NCBI GenBank assembly: GCA_003156235.1 | Contig: PMGP01000314.1 | Location: 3,249-8,803, forward strand | Length of the DNA stretch: 5,555 bases | Reading direction: 5' to 3' | Source of the DNA: Acidobacteriaceae bacterium | GTDB taxonomy: Bacteria; Acidobacteriota; Terriglobia; Terriglobales; Acidobacteriaceae | Shown: positions 5,434 to 5,555 of the stretch, in pieces | How positions within the stretch are numbered: position 1 is the stretch's first letter | Layout of the letters: the number at the start of each line of letters is the position of its first letter | The notes under the pieces: model-generated | What the model was told of the DNA's origin: nothing | Seen by the model: only the letters and a program-made list of their open reading frames with translations | Database searches by the model: none | Program-made: the position numbers and the translations under genes

Positions 5434-5555
5434 ATGAGACGATTTTTTGCAATCCTGGCCGTAGTTTTACTGACTTGCGGGCTGGCGCAGGCACAACAAA
5501 AGCCCTGTGCGGTGGCCGGCAACAACAATGATTTTCTGGGCATCCAGACCATCCG
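5434..5555 (+). CDS. N-terminal fragment of an exported protein, function unknown
   Basis: Forty codons are present before the window ends; the frame is open at the edge. The start has GAGG (5424-5427) 6 bases upstream. Residues 1-20 form a typical signal peptide: basic MRR, a hydrophobic core FFAILAVVLLTCGL, and an A-Q-A cleavage site before QQ. Cys15 lies in the core, but the preceding L-L-T does not fit a lipobox well, so a lipoprotein is unlikely. The mature part visible (QQKPCAVAGNNNDFLGIQTI) is too short to assign. It may share the export theme of the S10 peptidase upstream, but the repeat element and the TATAAT box between them suggest separate transcription. Confidence 0.8.
   Translation, partial: MRRFFAILAVVLLTCGLAQAQQKPCAVAGNNNDFLGIQTI

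Noticed and set aside
5445..5480. Lipoprotein signal on the right-edge protein (Cys15)
   Set aside because: The residues before the Cys (L-L-T) do not fit the lipobox, and a good A-Q-A signal peptidase I site follows at residues 18-20.

Overview
The window reads like a piece of a GC-rich Acidobacteriota chromosome, probably class Terriglobia. This is inferred from the gene mix and style (BshC, a secreted S10 peptidase, a RelE-like pair with an unusual antitoxin, short GC-rich intergenic palindromes). There is no rRNA or other marker gene to prove it. No prophage, insertion sequence, CRISPR array, tRNA or rRNA was seen.

Layout, left to right. Positions 1-297 hold no gene I can support. A palindromic repeat (298-340) lies just past the 3' end of a minus-strand gene (360-1160) for a Nudix hydrolase of the ADP-ribose pyrophosphatase type. 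That protein starts with a long lysine/alanine/proline tail built from 8-residue repeats and resembling histone H1 tails. A 191-bp divergent intergenic region, with a direct repeat in the Nudix leader, separates it from bshC (1352-2983, plus strand), the cysteine-adding enzyme of bacillithiol synthesis. A heptanucleotide tandem repeat (2984-3018) begins at the base after the bshC stop.

Next comes a toxin-antitoxin style pair: an intact 104-residue putative antitoxin (3082-3396) and, two bases later, a RelE/ParE-family toxin gene (3399-3649). The toxin is split by a one-base frame change at a run of five C's, so it looks inactivated unless the change is a sequencing error or is bypassed by slippage. 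A secreted S10 serine carboxypeptidase-like protein (3718-5307) follows with a full catalytic set. A second copy of the palindromic repeat (composite element 5314-5373) lies behind it. A perfect TATAAT box then precedes the start of another exported protein, which is cut off by the window edge (5434 onward).

The genes do not form one pathway. They look like independent housekeeping or accessory units: nucleotide-sugar clean-up, low-molecular-weight thiol synthesis, a decaying toxin-antitoxin pair, and periplasmic or secreted peptide degradation. The features most worth checking are the H1-like tail on the Nudix enzyme, the broken toxin beside an intact antitoxin of unnamed family, and the repeat family with two copies here.
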